Positions 19,947 through 30,847 are shown, counted from the stretch's first letter. The stretch is 64,000 bases of DNA from Pelomonas sp041914785 (GCA_041914785.1 JAYSCT010000003.1:14295-78294), one strand, 5' to 3'. Made by a program: numbers and translations. Notes: generated by a model from the letters alone, not told the origin.

Positions 19947-20855
19947 ATGAGCACCCCCATCACCGGCCGCCTCGACTTCGTGCTGCTCTTCGACGTGAAG
20001 GATGGCAACCCCAACGGCGACCCCGACGCCGGCAACATGCCCCGCATCGACGCCGAGACCGGCCACGGCCTGATGACCGACGTGGCGCTCAAACGCAAGC
20101 TGCGCAACTTCGTGCAGCTCGTGAAGGGCGCACAGCCGCCGTACGACATCTACATCAAGGAAAAGGCAGTGCTGGAGCAGACGCACCGCAAGGCCTACGA
20201 AGCGGTGGGCGCCGAAGCCGAGTTGGCGGACGACCCTGAGGCCAAGGGCAAGAAGAAGCGCAAGGGCAGCGCCGACAGCGTGGACAAGGCGCGCAACTGG
20301 ATCTGCCAGAACTTCTTCGACGTGCGCACTTTTGGCGCCGTCATGTCCACCGGCGTCAACTGCGGCCAGGTCCGCGGCCCCGTGCAGCTGACTTTTGCAC
20401 GCTCCGCCGATCCCATCATCGCCAGCGAGCACAGCATCACCCGCATGGCGGTCGCCACCGAAGCCGAGGCCGAGAAGCAAGGCGGGGACAACCGCACCAT
20501 GGGCCGCAAGCACACCGTGCCCTACGCGCTGTACCGCTCGCACGGCTTCGTCTCCGCTTTCCTCGCGCGGCAGACGGGCTTCAGTGCCGAAGACCTGGAA
20601 TTGCTGATGCAAGGCCTGGAGCAGATGTTCGAGCACGACCGGTCCGCGGCCCGGGGCGAGATGGCCACGCGCGGGCTGTTTGTCTTCCAGCACGAGAGCG
20701 AACTCGGCAATGCCCATGCCCACAGCCTGTTCGACCGCGTCAGTATCAAGCTCAAGGACGGCGTCACCGCGCCGCGCAGCTTTGCCGACTACGAGGTCAG
20801 CGTGGACGAGGCCGGTCTGCCCGGTGGCGTGAAGCTGCTACGCCGCATCGGCTGA
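19947..20855 (+). CDS. cas7c: Cas7c (Csd2), Cascade backbone subunit
   Basis: Protein of 302 aa of the Csd2/Csh2 family. It begins with the RRM-type strand RLDFVLLFDVKDGNPNGDPDAGNMPRID and has the LMTDVALKRKLRNFV segment, DVRTFGAVMSTGVNCGQVRGPVQLTFARS, HTVPYALYRSHGFVSAFLA and a C-terminal LFDRVSIKLKDG. Several copies coat the crRNA spacer. AGGGAG is again 11 nt upstream. After its stop the operon is interrupted: an antisense toxin-antitoxin pair occupies the next 675 bp before cas4. Confidence 0.95.
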   Translation: MSTPITGRLDFVLLFDVKDGNPNGDPDAGNMPRIDAETGHGLMTDVALKRKLRNFVQLVKGAQPPYDIYIKEKAVLEQTHRKAYEAVGAEAELADDPEAKGKKKRKGSADSVDKARNWICQNFFDVRTFGAVMSTGVNCGQVRGPVQLTFARSADPIIASEHSITRMAVATEAEAEKQGGDNRTMGRKHTVPYALYRSHGFVSAFLARQTGFSAEDLELLMQGLEQMFEHDRSAARGEMATRGLFVFQHESELGNAHAHSLFDRVSIKLKDGVTAPRSFADYEVSVDEAGLPGGVKLLRRIG

Positions 20856-20891
20856 AGCGTGGCGGCCGAGCCGTTCGCCGCCATCTGCCAG

Positions 20892-21194
20892 CTATCGCCG
20901 CCCCACCCAATACCCCGCCTTGCGCCGCTGATGATGCAAAGCCAGCACCACGATGCGCTCGCCATCTGCTTCGATGCGGTAGATGACGGAGTAAGGGAAG
21001 CGCGGCAGCGGCAGCTTGCGGGCCCCGGACGTGTCGACGGCGCCGATCTCGGGGTGCGCTCTCAGCAGCGTCGCCGCGCGATCGAACTGCAGCAGCAGGC
21101 GGTCCGAAATCCTTCGGCCAAAACGCTCTTGGCACCAGGTCAATGCCTCATCCAGTTCACGGCCCGCCGCAGGGTGGACGGTCAGGGAAAGCAT
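20892..21194 (-). CDS. RelE/ParE-family toxin, antisense within the cas locus
   Basis: Protein of 100 aa. It has the N-terminal LTVHPAAGRELDEALTWCQERFG helix, RKLPLPRFPYSVIYRIE in the sheet and VVLALHHQRRKAGYW at the C-terminus, the pattern of ParE/RelE plasmid-stabilisation toxins. Members poison gyrase (ParE) or cut ribosome-bound mRNA (RelE); which applies cannot be read here. Start at 21194, 20 nt downstream of the antitoxin stop, so antitoxin-first operon. It ends 36 bp from the cas7 stop, convergent with it. It is complete and shows no frameshift. Confidence 0.88.
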   Translation of the reverse strand: MLSLTVHPAAGRELDEALTWCQERFGRRISDRLLLQFDRAATLLRAHPEIGAVDTSGARKLPLPRFPYSVIYRIEADGERIVVLALHHQRRKAGYWVGRR

Positions 21195-21214
21195 CGAGCC
21201 CTGCGCCCCAACCT

Positions 21215-21466
21215 TCAACGCTGGTGCTTGGCTCGCAGTTCGGCCATGACTTCGTCCCAAGGGCGGCAATGCACGGCGCCGCTGTCGACCTCCTGCATGC
21301 GGCGCCTGATCTCGGCCTCCCACGCCGGGTCTGGCGAATCACTGCCCTCCACGCTGGCCCAAAGCCGCTCGGCCAGCGCAGCGCGCTCATCGGGGCTGAG
21401 CCGCAAGGCGTCGGCTTCGATGCGCTGCAGCGCGGCGACTTCGGTCGGGTCGACACCGGTGGACAT
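21215..21466 (-). CDS. addiction-module antitoxin (TIGR02574-like), partner of the ParE-type toxin
   Basis: Protein of 83 aa with the typical antitoxin pattern: an N-terminal stretch ending in ALRLSPDERAALAERLWASV (residues ~20-40), then DPAWEAEIRRRMQEVDSGAVHCRPWDEVMAEL. This matches the putative addiction-module component family that pairs with RelE/ParE toxins. A strong AAGGAGG ribosome-binding site precedes the ATG, and a TAAAAT (-10-like) is seen on the minus strand at 21494-21499. It diverges from cas4, whose start is 63 bp away, so both genes share a short intergenic promoter region. Confidence 0.85.
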   Translation of the reverse strand: MSTGVDPTEVAALQRIEADALRLSPDERAALAERLWASVEGSDSPDPAWEAEIRRRMQEVDSGAVHCRPWDEVMAELRAKHQR

Positions 21467-21529
21467 GAGGGCGGCCTCCTTGCTCGGCCCCGAATTTTAT
21501 CGCCCGCCCTGGATGGCGGCTTGACCGAC

Positions 21530-22186
21530 ATGACCGATGAAGACGACCTCGTCGCCATCCCGCTCTCGGCCCTGCAGCACTGGGCCTACTGCCCGCGCCA
21601 GTGCGGGCTGATCCACATCGAGCAAGCCTTCGACGACAACCTGCACACGCTGCGCGGCGACGCCTTGCATGCGCGGGTGGATCAGCCCGGCCTGCAAACC
21701 GAGCGCGGGCGGCGCGTCGAGCGGGCGCTGCCGCTGTGGCATGACGGGCTGGGGCTGATCGGCAAGGCCGACGCCGTCGAATTCCTGCCGGATGGCAGCC
21801 CCTACCCGGTGGAATACAAGCAGGGCTCGCGCCACAAGGCGGCAGCCATCGCTGCCTGCGACGACCTCCAACTCGCCGCCCAGGCCCTGTGCCTGGAAGC
21901 CATGACCGGCCACGCCGTGCCGGAGGGCGCCATCTTCTATGCCAGCAGCAAGCGGCGGCGGGTTGTGCCCATCACCGATGAGCTGCGCGCCGAAGTAGCA
22001 GACACCCGCGCCGCCGTGGCCGCTCAGATCGCATCAGGCCGGCTGCCGCCACCGTTGACCGGTGAACTGGCCGCACAGCGCTGCAAGTCCTGCTCGCTGC
22101 TGGACCGCTGCCAGCCCGAGGCCGCGCAGTCGCAGGCCTTGGCCAAGGCCCGCCGGCAACTCTTCGAGCCCGACGCTGAACTCTGA
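21530..22186 (+). CDS. cas4: Cas4 (type I-C), RecB-like nuclease for spacer adaptation
   Basis: Protein of 218 aa. The Fe-S cluster ligands are one N-terminal cysteine pair (YCPRQC) and a C-terminal set (RCKSCSLLDRC). The RecB-type nuclease core is GLIGKADAVEF...YPVEYKQGSRHK with the D-(x)n-E-x-K signature. Cas4 trims prespacers and enforces PAM-dependent orientation with Cas1-Cas2. ATG at 21530 is chosen; the long ORF from 21143 runs antisense through the antitoxin and is a shadow. Because the toxin-antitoxin module separates it from cas7, cas4-cas1-cas2 may need its own promoter in 21467-21529. Ribosome-binding site is weak. Confidence 0.93.
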   Translation: MTDEDDLVAIPLSALQHWAYCPRQCGLIHIEQAFDDNLHTLRGDALHARVDQPGLQTERGRRVERALPLWHDGLGLIGKADAVEFLPDGSPYPVEYKQGSRHKAAAIAACDDLQLAAQALCLEAMTGHAVPEGAIFYASSKRRRVVPITDELRAEVADTRAAVAAQIASGRLPPPLTGELAAQRCKSCSLLDRCQPEAAQSQALAKARRQLFEPDAEL

Positions 22187-22194
22187 GGCCGGCC

Positions 22195-23244
22195 ATGCAA
22201 CTGCTCAACACCCTCTACCTGACCACACCCGACACCTACCTGCGTCTGGAGAACCAGACGCTGGCCATCGAGCAGAACCAGGAACTGAAGCTGCGCGTGC
22301 CGCTGCACCACCTGAACGCCGTGGTGTGCTTCGGCCACATCCAGCTCTCCACACCGCTGATGCACACACTGGCGCAACAGGGCATTGCCCTGGTGCTGCT
22401 GGACGCAAACGGCCGTTTCCAGGCCCGGCTGGAAGGGCCGATGGCCGGCAACGTGCTGCTGCGCCAGGCCCAGCACCGGGCCTGCGGCGATGCGACGCTC
22501 ACGCTTGCGCTGGCCCGCAGCTTCGTGGCCGGCAAGATCCGCAACGCCCGCAGCCTGCTGCAGCGCGGTGCGCGCGAAGCCCGCAACGATGCCGATGCGG
22601 AGGCGCTCACGCGCCAAGCCCTCAACCTCGCCGCCAGCCTGCGCGCCCTGCCCGGCTGCACCACGCTGGACGAGTTGCGCGGCATCGAGGGCGAGGCCGC
22701 GCGCGGGCATTTCGCGGGGCTGAGCCTGCTCGTGCGGCCCGACGCCCGCGAGCACTTCAGCATGCGCGACGGCCGCAGCCGCCGCCCGCCCCGCGACCGG
22801 CTCAACGCATTGCTGTCGTTCCTCTACAGCCTATGGATGAACGACTGCCGCAGCGCGCTTGAAGCGGTCGGGCTCGACCCACAGGTCGGCTTCCTGCACG
22901 CGCTGCGCCCGGGTCGCGCGGCACTGGCGCTGGATTTGTTGGAGGAATTCCGCCCACAGGCCGAGCGCTTGGCGCTGACCCTGATCAACCGGCAGCAGCT
23001 ACGCCCAGGCGATTTCATCGAGCGCGAGGGCGGTGCCATCAGCCTGCAGACCGATGCGCGCAAGGCTGTGCTGGTGGCCTACCAGGAGCGCAAGCAGGAT
23101 CTGCTGCAACATCCGCTGCTCGCCCAGCCGGTGGCGCTGGGGCTGGTGCCGCTGATCCAGGCACGGCTGCTGGCGCGCGCCGTGCGCGGCGAGACCGATG
23201 CCGACGGGCAAGCCGCCGGCTATGTGCCCTTCCTGATCAAGTGA
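22195..23244 (+). CDS. cas1: Cas1 (type I-C) integrase
   Basis: Protein of 349 aa, full length for Cas1c. It starts LLNTLYLTTPDTYLRLENQTLAI and carries the family blocks VPLHHLNAVVCFGHIQLSTPLM, GLDPQVGFLHALRPGRAALALDLLEEFRPQAERLAL (with the His/Asp/Glu-rich active-site region) and FIEREGGAISLQTDARKAVL. It forms a complex with Cas2 that inserts new spacers at the leader end. It starts 8 nt after the cas4 stop and ends 7 nt before cas2. No disruption seen, so acquisition should be possible. Confidence 0.96.
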   Translation: MQLLNTLYLTTPDTYLRLENQTLAIEQNQELKLRVPLHHLNAVVCFGHIQLSTPLMHTLAQQGIALVLLDANGRFQARLEGPMAGNVLLRQAQHRACGDATLTLALARSFVAGKIRNARSLLQRGAREARNDADAEALTRQALNLAASLRALPGCTTLDELRGIEGEAARGHFAGLSLLVRPDAREHFSMRDGRSRRPPRDRLNALLSFLYSLWMNDCRSALEAVGLDPQVGFLHALRPGRAALALDLLEEFRPQAERLALTLINRQQLRPGDFIEREGGAISLQTDARKAVLVAYQERKQDLLQHPLLAQPVALGLVPLIQARLLARAVRGETDADGQAAGYVPFLIK

Positions 23245-23251
23245 GGTCGCC

Positions 23252-23542
23252 GTGCTTGTGATCGTCTGCTACGACGTCAACACCGAAACCAAGGAAGGCC
23301 GGCGTCGCCTGCGCCGCGTCGCCAAGCTGTGCGAATCCACGGGGCAACGGGTGCAGAAATCCGTCTTCGAGTGCCAGATCGACCTCGCCCAGATGGAGAC
23401 ACTGGAGCGCAAGCTGTTGGCCGAGATCGACGATCGGCAGGACTGCCTGCGCATTTACCGGTTGCCGGAGACCCGTGGCGCGGAAGTGCGCGAGTACGGG
23501 CATTTCAAGGCGACCGATTTCGACGCTCCGCTCGTGCTGTGA
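23252..23542 (+). CDS. cas2: Cas2 (type I-C)
   Basis: Protein of 96 aa read from a GTG. Ferredoxin-like Cas2 fold with the first strand VIVCYDVNTET, a basic helix (GRRRLRRVAKLCESTGQRVQKSVFEC) and the C-terminal strand CLRIYRLPE. Cas2 dimers bridge two Cas1 dimers in the integration complex. It is the last gene of the operon, 205 bp before the first repeat, so the array lies downstream of cas2 with the leader between them, the usual I-C arrangement. Confidence 0.95.
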   Translation: MLVIVCYDVNTETKEGRRRLRRVAKLCESTGQRVQKSVFECQIDLAQMETLERKLLAEIDDRQDCLRIYRLPETRGAEVREYGHFKATDFDAPLVL

Positions 23543-23747
23543 GCCCTGACCGCAGCACCGCAAGCCCGGGCGCGAACCCCGAGTGCTGCCGAGGTGCGTG
23601 TGAGGTTCGCGCACCTCGCAAGGCCTTGTTAGCGCTGGATCTCGGCTGTGGCGGACGCTTCCTGCGCAAATCACGCACCACTGTCGCCAGAAGGTTCGCG
23701 CAAGCACCGACAATTCGCGTGCGGCACCAAGCACTTGCGATGGTGCT
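23543..23747 (+). promoter_or_regulatory. CRISPR leader
   Basis: The 205 bp between cas2 and the first repeat lack a credible gene and should hold the array promoter and the Cas1-Cas2 anchoring sites. Two inverted repeats are visible: GAGGTGCG/CGCACCTC (23591-23598 and 23610-23617), which might also end cas-operon transcription, and GCACCA/TGGTGC (23724-23729 and 23741-23746) right at the leader-repeat junction. The GCACC half resembles the 5' end of the repeat. Orientation is supported by perfect repeats at this end and decayed repeats at the far end. Confidence 0.8.
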
Positions 23748-26700
23748 GCACCGCCCGCCGTCATCGGCGGGCGCGGATTGAAACGCGGTGTAGTAGGCCG
23801 TCCAGGTGGCCAGGTCTGGCACCGCCCGCCGTCATCGGCGGGCGCGGATTGAAACGCGGCCTTGAGGAAATCGAGCTGCGTCTGCAAGCAGCACCGCCCG
23901 CCGTCATCGGCGGGCGCGGATTGAAACCTCCAGTGCTGTCAGGATGTCGTCGCTGTGCTCTGGCACCGCCCGCCGTCATCGGCGGGCGCGGATTGAAACT
24001 TGTAGCCGGCCAGGTGCGCAAGACCCTCTTTGGCACCGCCCGCCGTCATCGGCGGGCGCGGATTGAAACGTCTGACGCCCGCTGAGCGCGACAAGCTGCG
24101 CGAGCACCGCCCGCCGTCATCGGCGGGCGCGGATTGAAACTTGAACTGGTGCGGCTTAGCCGTGCTGCCGTGCCGCACCGCCCGCCGTCATCGGCGGGCG
24201 CGGATTGAAACGCGCCGCTGGTGCCCGCCGGCACCGTCATCAAGGCACCGCCCGCCGTCATCGGCGGGCGCGGATTGAAACCCGGTGTTGATGGGCAAGC
24301 GCGACCTTGTGCATGCACCGCCCGCCGTCATCGGCGGGCGCGGATTGAAACATGGGGCGGTCTCCGGGGTGGCGTCGGGGGCGGCGCACCGCCCGCCGTC
24401 ATCGGCGGGCGCGGATTGAAACGAGTGCAAGCGCCTGAACAAGCGGCTGCGTGAGGGCACCGCCCGCCGTCATCGGCGGGCGCGGATTGAAACTCGGCGC
24501 TGCTCAATGTTGCTGCAGGCAATGACCGCACCGCCCGCCGTCATCGGCGGGCGCGGATTGAAACCGTTGGGGACGATGAGCTTGATGTCGCCGGCCTCGC
24601 ACCGCCCGCCGTCATCGGCGGGCGCGGATTGAAACAGCACCTCCCTGTGCGGCGCCAGGGGCTGGGTTGCACCGCCCGCCGTCATCGGCGGGCGCGGATT
24701 GAAACCTGCCGGCCGGCACCGCTCTGCACGGCGGCGACCTGCACCGCCCGCCGTCATCGGCGGGCGCGGATTGAAACCTTGCGGAGCGAGCGGAGCAGAC
24801 GCGGGGCAAGCCGCACCGCCCGCCGTCATCGGCGGGCGCGGATTGAAACAACGACTCGGCCCGCGCCGCGCTGGAACAGAAGGCACCGCCCGCCGTCATC
24901 GGCGGGCGCGGATTGAAACCGTCCTGCTCTGCCCGGACAAGCTGCCCAAGCTGGCACCGCCCGCCGTCATCGGCGGGCGCGGATTGAAACTAGCCCCTGC
25001 CGGTGCACATCAGCCCGCAGCGCAGGCACCGCCCGCCGTCATCGGCGGGCGCGGATTGAAACTCGCGGGAAACGGGGCGCCCAAGCCGACCGGGGTGCAC
25101 CGCCCGCCGTCATCGGCGGGCGCGGATTGAAACATGCTGATCCTTCGCTGAAATGAAAAGCGGGGCCGGCACCGCCCGCCGTCATCGGCGGGCGCGGATT
25201 GAAACATGGTGATGTTGCTGTTCAGCCAGCCCGCAGCCGGCACCGCCCGCCGTCATCGGCGGGCGCGGATTGAAACTGGAAGGGGGCGCTGCAGACCGCC
25301 ATCGGCTACGCACCGCCCGCCGTCATCGGCGGGCGCGGATTGAAACAGGTCAGTAACGACCGAGGGTCGCCGGGCAATCTGCACCGCCCGCCGTCATCGG
25401 CGGGCGCGGATTGAAACGGCTACAACGACTGGAACAAGCAGGTTACCGACGCACCGCCCGCCGTCATCGGCGGGCGCGGATTGAAACCTGCGCCAGTTCG
25501 ACCTTGCCCGCCGCCAGGTCGGCACCGCCCGCCGTCATCGGCGGGCGCGGATTGAAACGGCCTCAGGCTGACCCGTGCTGGCCCGCAGGAAGCACCGCCC
25601 GCCGTCATCGGCGGGCGCGGATTGAAACCCGGCAGCATGCCGCCGCCCAGCGCGTCGTCCAGGCACCGCCCGCCGTCATCGGCGGGCGCGGATTGAAACA
25701 CGCTGGCCCACGAGCCGTGGGTGCTGCACACCTGCACCGCCCGCCGTCATCGGCGGGCGCGGATTGAAACATGTGGCTGGACGGGAGCCGGCCCACCGTG
25801 ATGTGGCACCGCCCGCCGTCATCGGCGGGCGCGGATTGAAACAGCAACGCCGACACCATCGCCGGCGCGACGCTGGGGCACCGCCCGCCGTCATCGGCGG
25901 GCGCGGATTGAAACATCGACGGCGATGAGGTTGACCCGTGGTGCGACGCACCGCCCGCCGTCATCGGCGGGCGCGGATTGAAACAAGTGGGTGACGGCCG
26001 ACGGCGTGGAGTCGGTCAGCACCGCCCGCCGTCATCGGCGGGCGCGGATTGAAACCCGTGGGTCCAGCGTCCATGGATGTGCCGTGTCGGCACCGCCCGC
26101 CGTCATCGGCGGGCGCGGATTGAAACGCGATGACATCGCGCGGGTTGGCCTGCAACGTGCGCACCGCCCGCCGTCATCGGCGGGCGCGGATTGAAACGCG
26201 TCGGCTTCGGCCGCATCGAGTCGGCGCGGAGAACGCACCGCCCGCCGTCATCGGCGGGCGCGGATTGAAACCCACAGTTCGCGGTCCGTTTCGGACTTCG
26301 CGCGACACCGCCCGCCGTCATCGGCGGGCGCGGATTGAAACGCAACTAGGTACCCTTGAGGACCGCACCCAACTTGCACCGCCCGCCGTCATCGGCGGGC
26401 GCGGATTGAAACCAGGCGCTGATCGCGTCTTCGTCGTCGTACAGCTGCACCGCCCGCCGTCATCGGCGGGCGCGGATTGAAACAAGGAAGCCTGCACGCG
26501 CGCGAAGTGGACACCTCGCACCGCCCGCCGTCATCGGCGGGCGCGGATTGAAACCTTGTCGCTCGGGTAGAGAAATCAGGCGCAGGCCGCACCGCCCGCC
26601 GTCATCGGCGGGCGCGGATTGAAACCTCACGATGCTCGCCGCTCTTGCGGGTCTGGCGCGCACCGCCCGCCGTCATCGGCGGGCGCGGATTGAAACCAGG

Positions 26701-29700
26701 TGAGGTCGGCGTAGCTGCTCCAGCGCTTGAGCACCGCCCGCCGTCATCGGCGGGCGCGGATTGAAACAACCAGCAGGTGGCCGAGGCGATGCCCAAGGCC
26801 AGCACCGCCCGCCGTCATCGGCGGGCGCGGATTGAAACACGGCAGACCGCACCGGTTGCCGCGCCTGGGCCGGCACCGCCCGCCGTCATCGGCGGGCGCG
26901 GATTGAAACAGCTCGACGGGCACCTGCTTGGGCGGGTTGCTCTGCACCGCCCGCCGTCATCGGCGGGCGCGGATTGAAACGTGCGCGGAGGCGGTACGCC
27001 CACCTGCGTGCTGTGCACCGCCCGCCGTCATCGGCGGGCGCGGATTGAAACGATCACCCAAGAGAACTACGACCAGACGGCCACGGCACCGCCCGCCGTC
27101 ATCGGCGGGCGCGGATTGAAACATCGCATCCCCCGCCCACGCCTCGCGCACCTGGTCGCACCGCCCGCCGTCATCGGCGGGCGCGGATTGAAACCATCAA
27201 GTGCGCTTACTCGCTTGCCTGCTTAAATGCACCGCCCGCCGTCATCGGCGGGCGCGGATTGAAACTGCGGCGCGCGCCACCACCGGCAACGAACGCAAAG
27301 CACCGCCCGCCGTCATCGGCGGGCGCGGATTGAAACGACGTAGTAGGCCTTCTGCTGCTTGCCGCTACCCTGCACCGCCCGCCGTCATCGGCGGGCGCGG
27401 ATTGAAACTGTTTGCCATCTTTTCGACGCGCCGGCAGGAGGAAGCACCGCCCGCCGTCATCGGCGGGCGCGGATTGAAACCAGACGTTGGGCGTGAGGCT
27501 GGTGTCGCACCAGAGGCACCGCCCGCCGTCATCGGCGGGCGCGGATTGAAACCTGTAGACGCCGCCTCCTTTCGCATTGCCGTGTGCACCGCCCGCCGTC
27601 ATCGGCGGGCGCGGATTGAAACCCGTGCGACGAGAACGTGCTGGCGATCCGCCACATGCACCGCCCGCCGTCATCGGCGGGCGCGGATTGAAACTATTCA
27701 TCTGCGACAACCATGTCACGCCTCCTGGCGCACCGCCCGCCGTCATCGGCGGGCGCGGATTGAAACGCTGCTATCCCATCCGTAGAGGATCGCGTACCAG
27801 GCACCGCCCGCCGTCATCGGCGGGCGCGGATTGAAACACCGTGGTGGAGGCCAGCAGCGCCATGCGCTCGCGCACCGCCCGCCGTCATCGGCGGGCGCGG
27901 ATTGAAACAGCATGGTGTGGAGGCCGCGGCGCTCGCCAAGCCGGCACCGCCCGCCGTCATCGGCGGGCGCGGATTGAAACGATGTAGTGAATGACGCGGA
28001 TCTCAGACGCCACCTGCACCGCCCGCCGTCATCGGCGGGCGCGGATTGAAACTGCGTGGTGATCTTCATGCGGGCTCCTGGCTGGCGCACCGCCCGCCGT
28101 CATCGGCGGGCGCGGATTGAAACAGGCCAAGGGCACGGCCTACGGGCTCACCGCGCTGCACCGCCCGCCGTCATCGGCGGGCGCGGATTGAAACCCTTGC
28201 CGGTGGCTGGGCATGGGTGCTGGCGCTGCACCGCCCGCCGTCATCGGCGGGCGCGGATTGAAACGCCCTCACCGCGTCGTTGTTTGCGTCACATGGATGC
28301 ACCGCCCGCCGTCATCGGCGGGCGCGGATTGAAACGAGTGCAAGTGGTGCCCCTTCCACGCGCACTGCCGCACCGCCCGCCGTCATCGGCGGGCGCGGAT
28401 TGAAACACCAACGGCCCGCGTCCAGGTATGAGCAGCGTCGCACCGCCCGCCGTCATCGGCGGGCGCGGATTGAAACGTGCTGAGCCAGCCGGTGACGACC
28501 GCGGCTGACCGCACCGCCCGCCGTCATCGGCGGGCGCGGATTGAAACTCGGGCATCGACGCGCGCAGCTCGCGCCTGGCGCCGCACCGCCCGCCGTCATC
28601 GGCGGGCGCGGATTGAAACCTACGTCGCGGTTACTACGTCTGGTTTGGCCTGTGCACCGCCCGCCGTCATCGGCGGGCGCGGATTGAAACTGCATCGTCG
28701 AGAAGGCCGCGCTAGCCGGTGTGCGCACCGCCCGCCGTCATCGGCGGGCGCGGATTGAAACAGCCACGCCAGCACAGCCGGCAGGCCGCCCGTGGCACCG
28801 CCCGCCGTCATCGGCGGGCGCGGATTGAAACTGCCTGAGGCTGGCGTTGTTGGCGGGATCGGCGTGCACCGCCCGCCGTCATCGGCGGGCGCGGATTGAA
28901 ACCCCCAGGTCTCCGACTCGGGCGAGGTGCACGTCGGCACCGCCCGCCGTCATCGGCGGGCGCGGATTGAAACTCGTCGGCAGCCAGCAGGGTGAGCTGA
29001 GCAGCTAGCACCGCCCGCCGTCATCGGCGGGCGCGGATTGAAACAGCGTCTCACCGCTGGGCGTGGTCAGGCTGGCCAGGCACCGCCCGCCGTCATCGGC
29101 GGGCGCGGATTGAAACGTTTAGACCGTGATGTTGAAGACCGGCAGATTGGGCACCGCCCGCCGTCATCGGCGGGCGCGGATTGAAACGTCATCGGCGCGT
29201 GGGCCCAGCATGCGCTGCGCATGCACCGCCCGCCGTCATCGGCGGGCGCGGATTGAAACTTCGTCGCCGGCGGCGGCCTGCCGCTGGCCGACGCACCGCC
29301 CGCCGTCATCGGCGGGCGCGGATTGAAACATTTGCCATCCTCCCCACCGGGGGCAGCGGCGGCGCACCGCCCGCCGTCATCGGCGGGCGCGGATTGAAAC
29401 GGCACCGAGACCCACCTCGGCGACTGGATGTCCGCGCACCGCCCGCCGTCATCGGCGGGCGCGGATTGAAACCGCGACGAGAAGGAAATGATGGCCACCG
29501 TCACCGCACCGCCCGCCGTCATCGGCGGGCGCGGATTGAAACATTTCGCGCAGGTTGTCCTCGGCATCGCCGGCCATGCACCGCCCGCCGTCATCGGCGG
29601 GCGCGGATTGAAACCGCGTGGTGCGCTTCGACCAAGCCAGCGGTGCGGCACCGCCCGCCGTCATCGGCGGGCGCGGATTGAAACTTGGATCGCAAGTCGC

Positions 29701-30823
29701 ACTCGCTTTGCGGCTTGGGCACCGCCCGCCGTCATCGGCGGGCGCGGATTGAAACATGAACAGCCTGGCTGACTCGTCCATGGAGGAGGTGCACCGCCCG
29801 CCGTCATCGGCGGGCGCGGATTGAAACAAGGCCATCGGCATGAACGCCTACGGCCGCGTGACGCACCGCCCGCCGTCATCGGCGGGCGCGGATTGAAACC
29901 TCGCTGCCGACTCGCTTGTTAACGCAGAGGGGGGCACCGCCCGCCGTCATCGGCGGGCGCGGATTGAAACTGCTCGATGTGCCCGCTCACGCTGTGCGAC
30001 GGGGCACCGCCCGCCGTCATCGGCGGGCGCGGATTGAAACGGCGAGCCGTAGAGCGGGCTCGGGCTCGTCGTCACGCACCGCCCGCCGTCATCGGCGGGC
30101 GCGGATTGAAACAGCGAGTCCGCGTCGCGCAGCACCTTGGCCGGCGGCACCGCCCGCCGTCATCGGCGGGCGCGGATTGAAACACCCAGATGCGGTGCGC
30201 CAGCCCGTCGGCGCGGTGCACCGCCCGCCGTCATCGGCGGGCGCGGATTGAAACACGAACGGGTTCTTGACCAGGGTCAGCAGCCGGTGCACCGCCCGCC
30301 GTCATCGGCGGGCGCGGATTGAAACGTACGTAACCAGGATGTTCTTGCCCGGCGGGTTCGCACCGCCCGCCGTCATCGGCGGGCGCGGATTGAAACATCG
30401 GCGGCCCAGTACCCACCGGGATCGACCCTGGCACCGCCCGCCGTCATCGGCGGGCGCGGATTGAAACCTGCGCGAGCCGCGATCAGGGCCTGCAGCAGCT
30501 CCGCACCGCCCGCCGTCATCGGCGGGCGCGGATTGAAACACCTCTCCGCTGTGGCTGTCGATCGGCCTGCAGCGCACCGCCCGCCGTCATCGGCGGGCGC
30601 GGATTGAAACAGCGTGGTGGAGGGCCTGCGCACGCTGGAGCGCCGCACCGCCCGCCGTCATCGGCGGGCGCGGATTGAAACATCCCGCTGGACGACGGCA
30701 CCGGCGAATTCCTCGCACCGCCCGCCGTCATCGGCGGGCGCGGATTGAAACGGGTGGCGCGCCGGCCTGCTCGAAGGCCTCGCGCAGCACCGCCCGCCGT
30801 CATCGGCGGGCGCGGATTGAAAC
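23748..30823 (+). CRISPR. type I-C CRISPR array, 100 full repeats and 99 spacers
   Basis: I counted 100 copies of a 37-nt repeat. The first starts at 23748 and the last intact one at 30787, with start-to-start steps of 70-72 nt and one of 74. Spacers are therefore 33-35 nt, with one of 37 nt (26198-26234). The repeat begins GCACCGCCCGCCG and ends GCGCGGATTGAAAC. Positions 5-13 and 18-26 form a 9-bp stem around a TCAT loop, leaving 11 nt (CGGATTGAAAC) at the 3' side. The only variation I noticed is A instead of G at the first base of the copy at 26305. I saw no identical spacers. Spacer targets cannot be determined without a search. Confidence 0.98.
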
Positions 30824-30847
30824 TCCTTGCCTCCCCCGGTTCCTCCC

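Noticed and set aside
21143..21529. N-terminal extension of Cas4 through the antisense antitoxin region
   Set aside because: It is antisense to a well-supported antitoxin gene; the Cas4 family begins near the MTDEDDLVAIPLSALQHWAYC segment.
23748..30823. Dozens of ORFs of 60-200 aa through the array on both strands
   Set aside because: They are translations of the repeat in different frames (recurring TARRHRRARIET, APPAVIGGRGLK, FNPRPPMTAGGA and similar strings) with spacer-derived linkers; none has a credible start or family.
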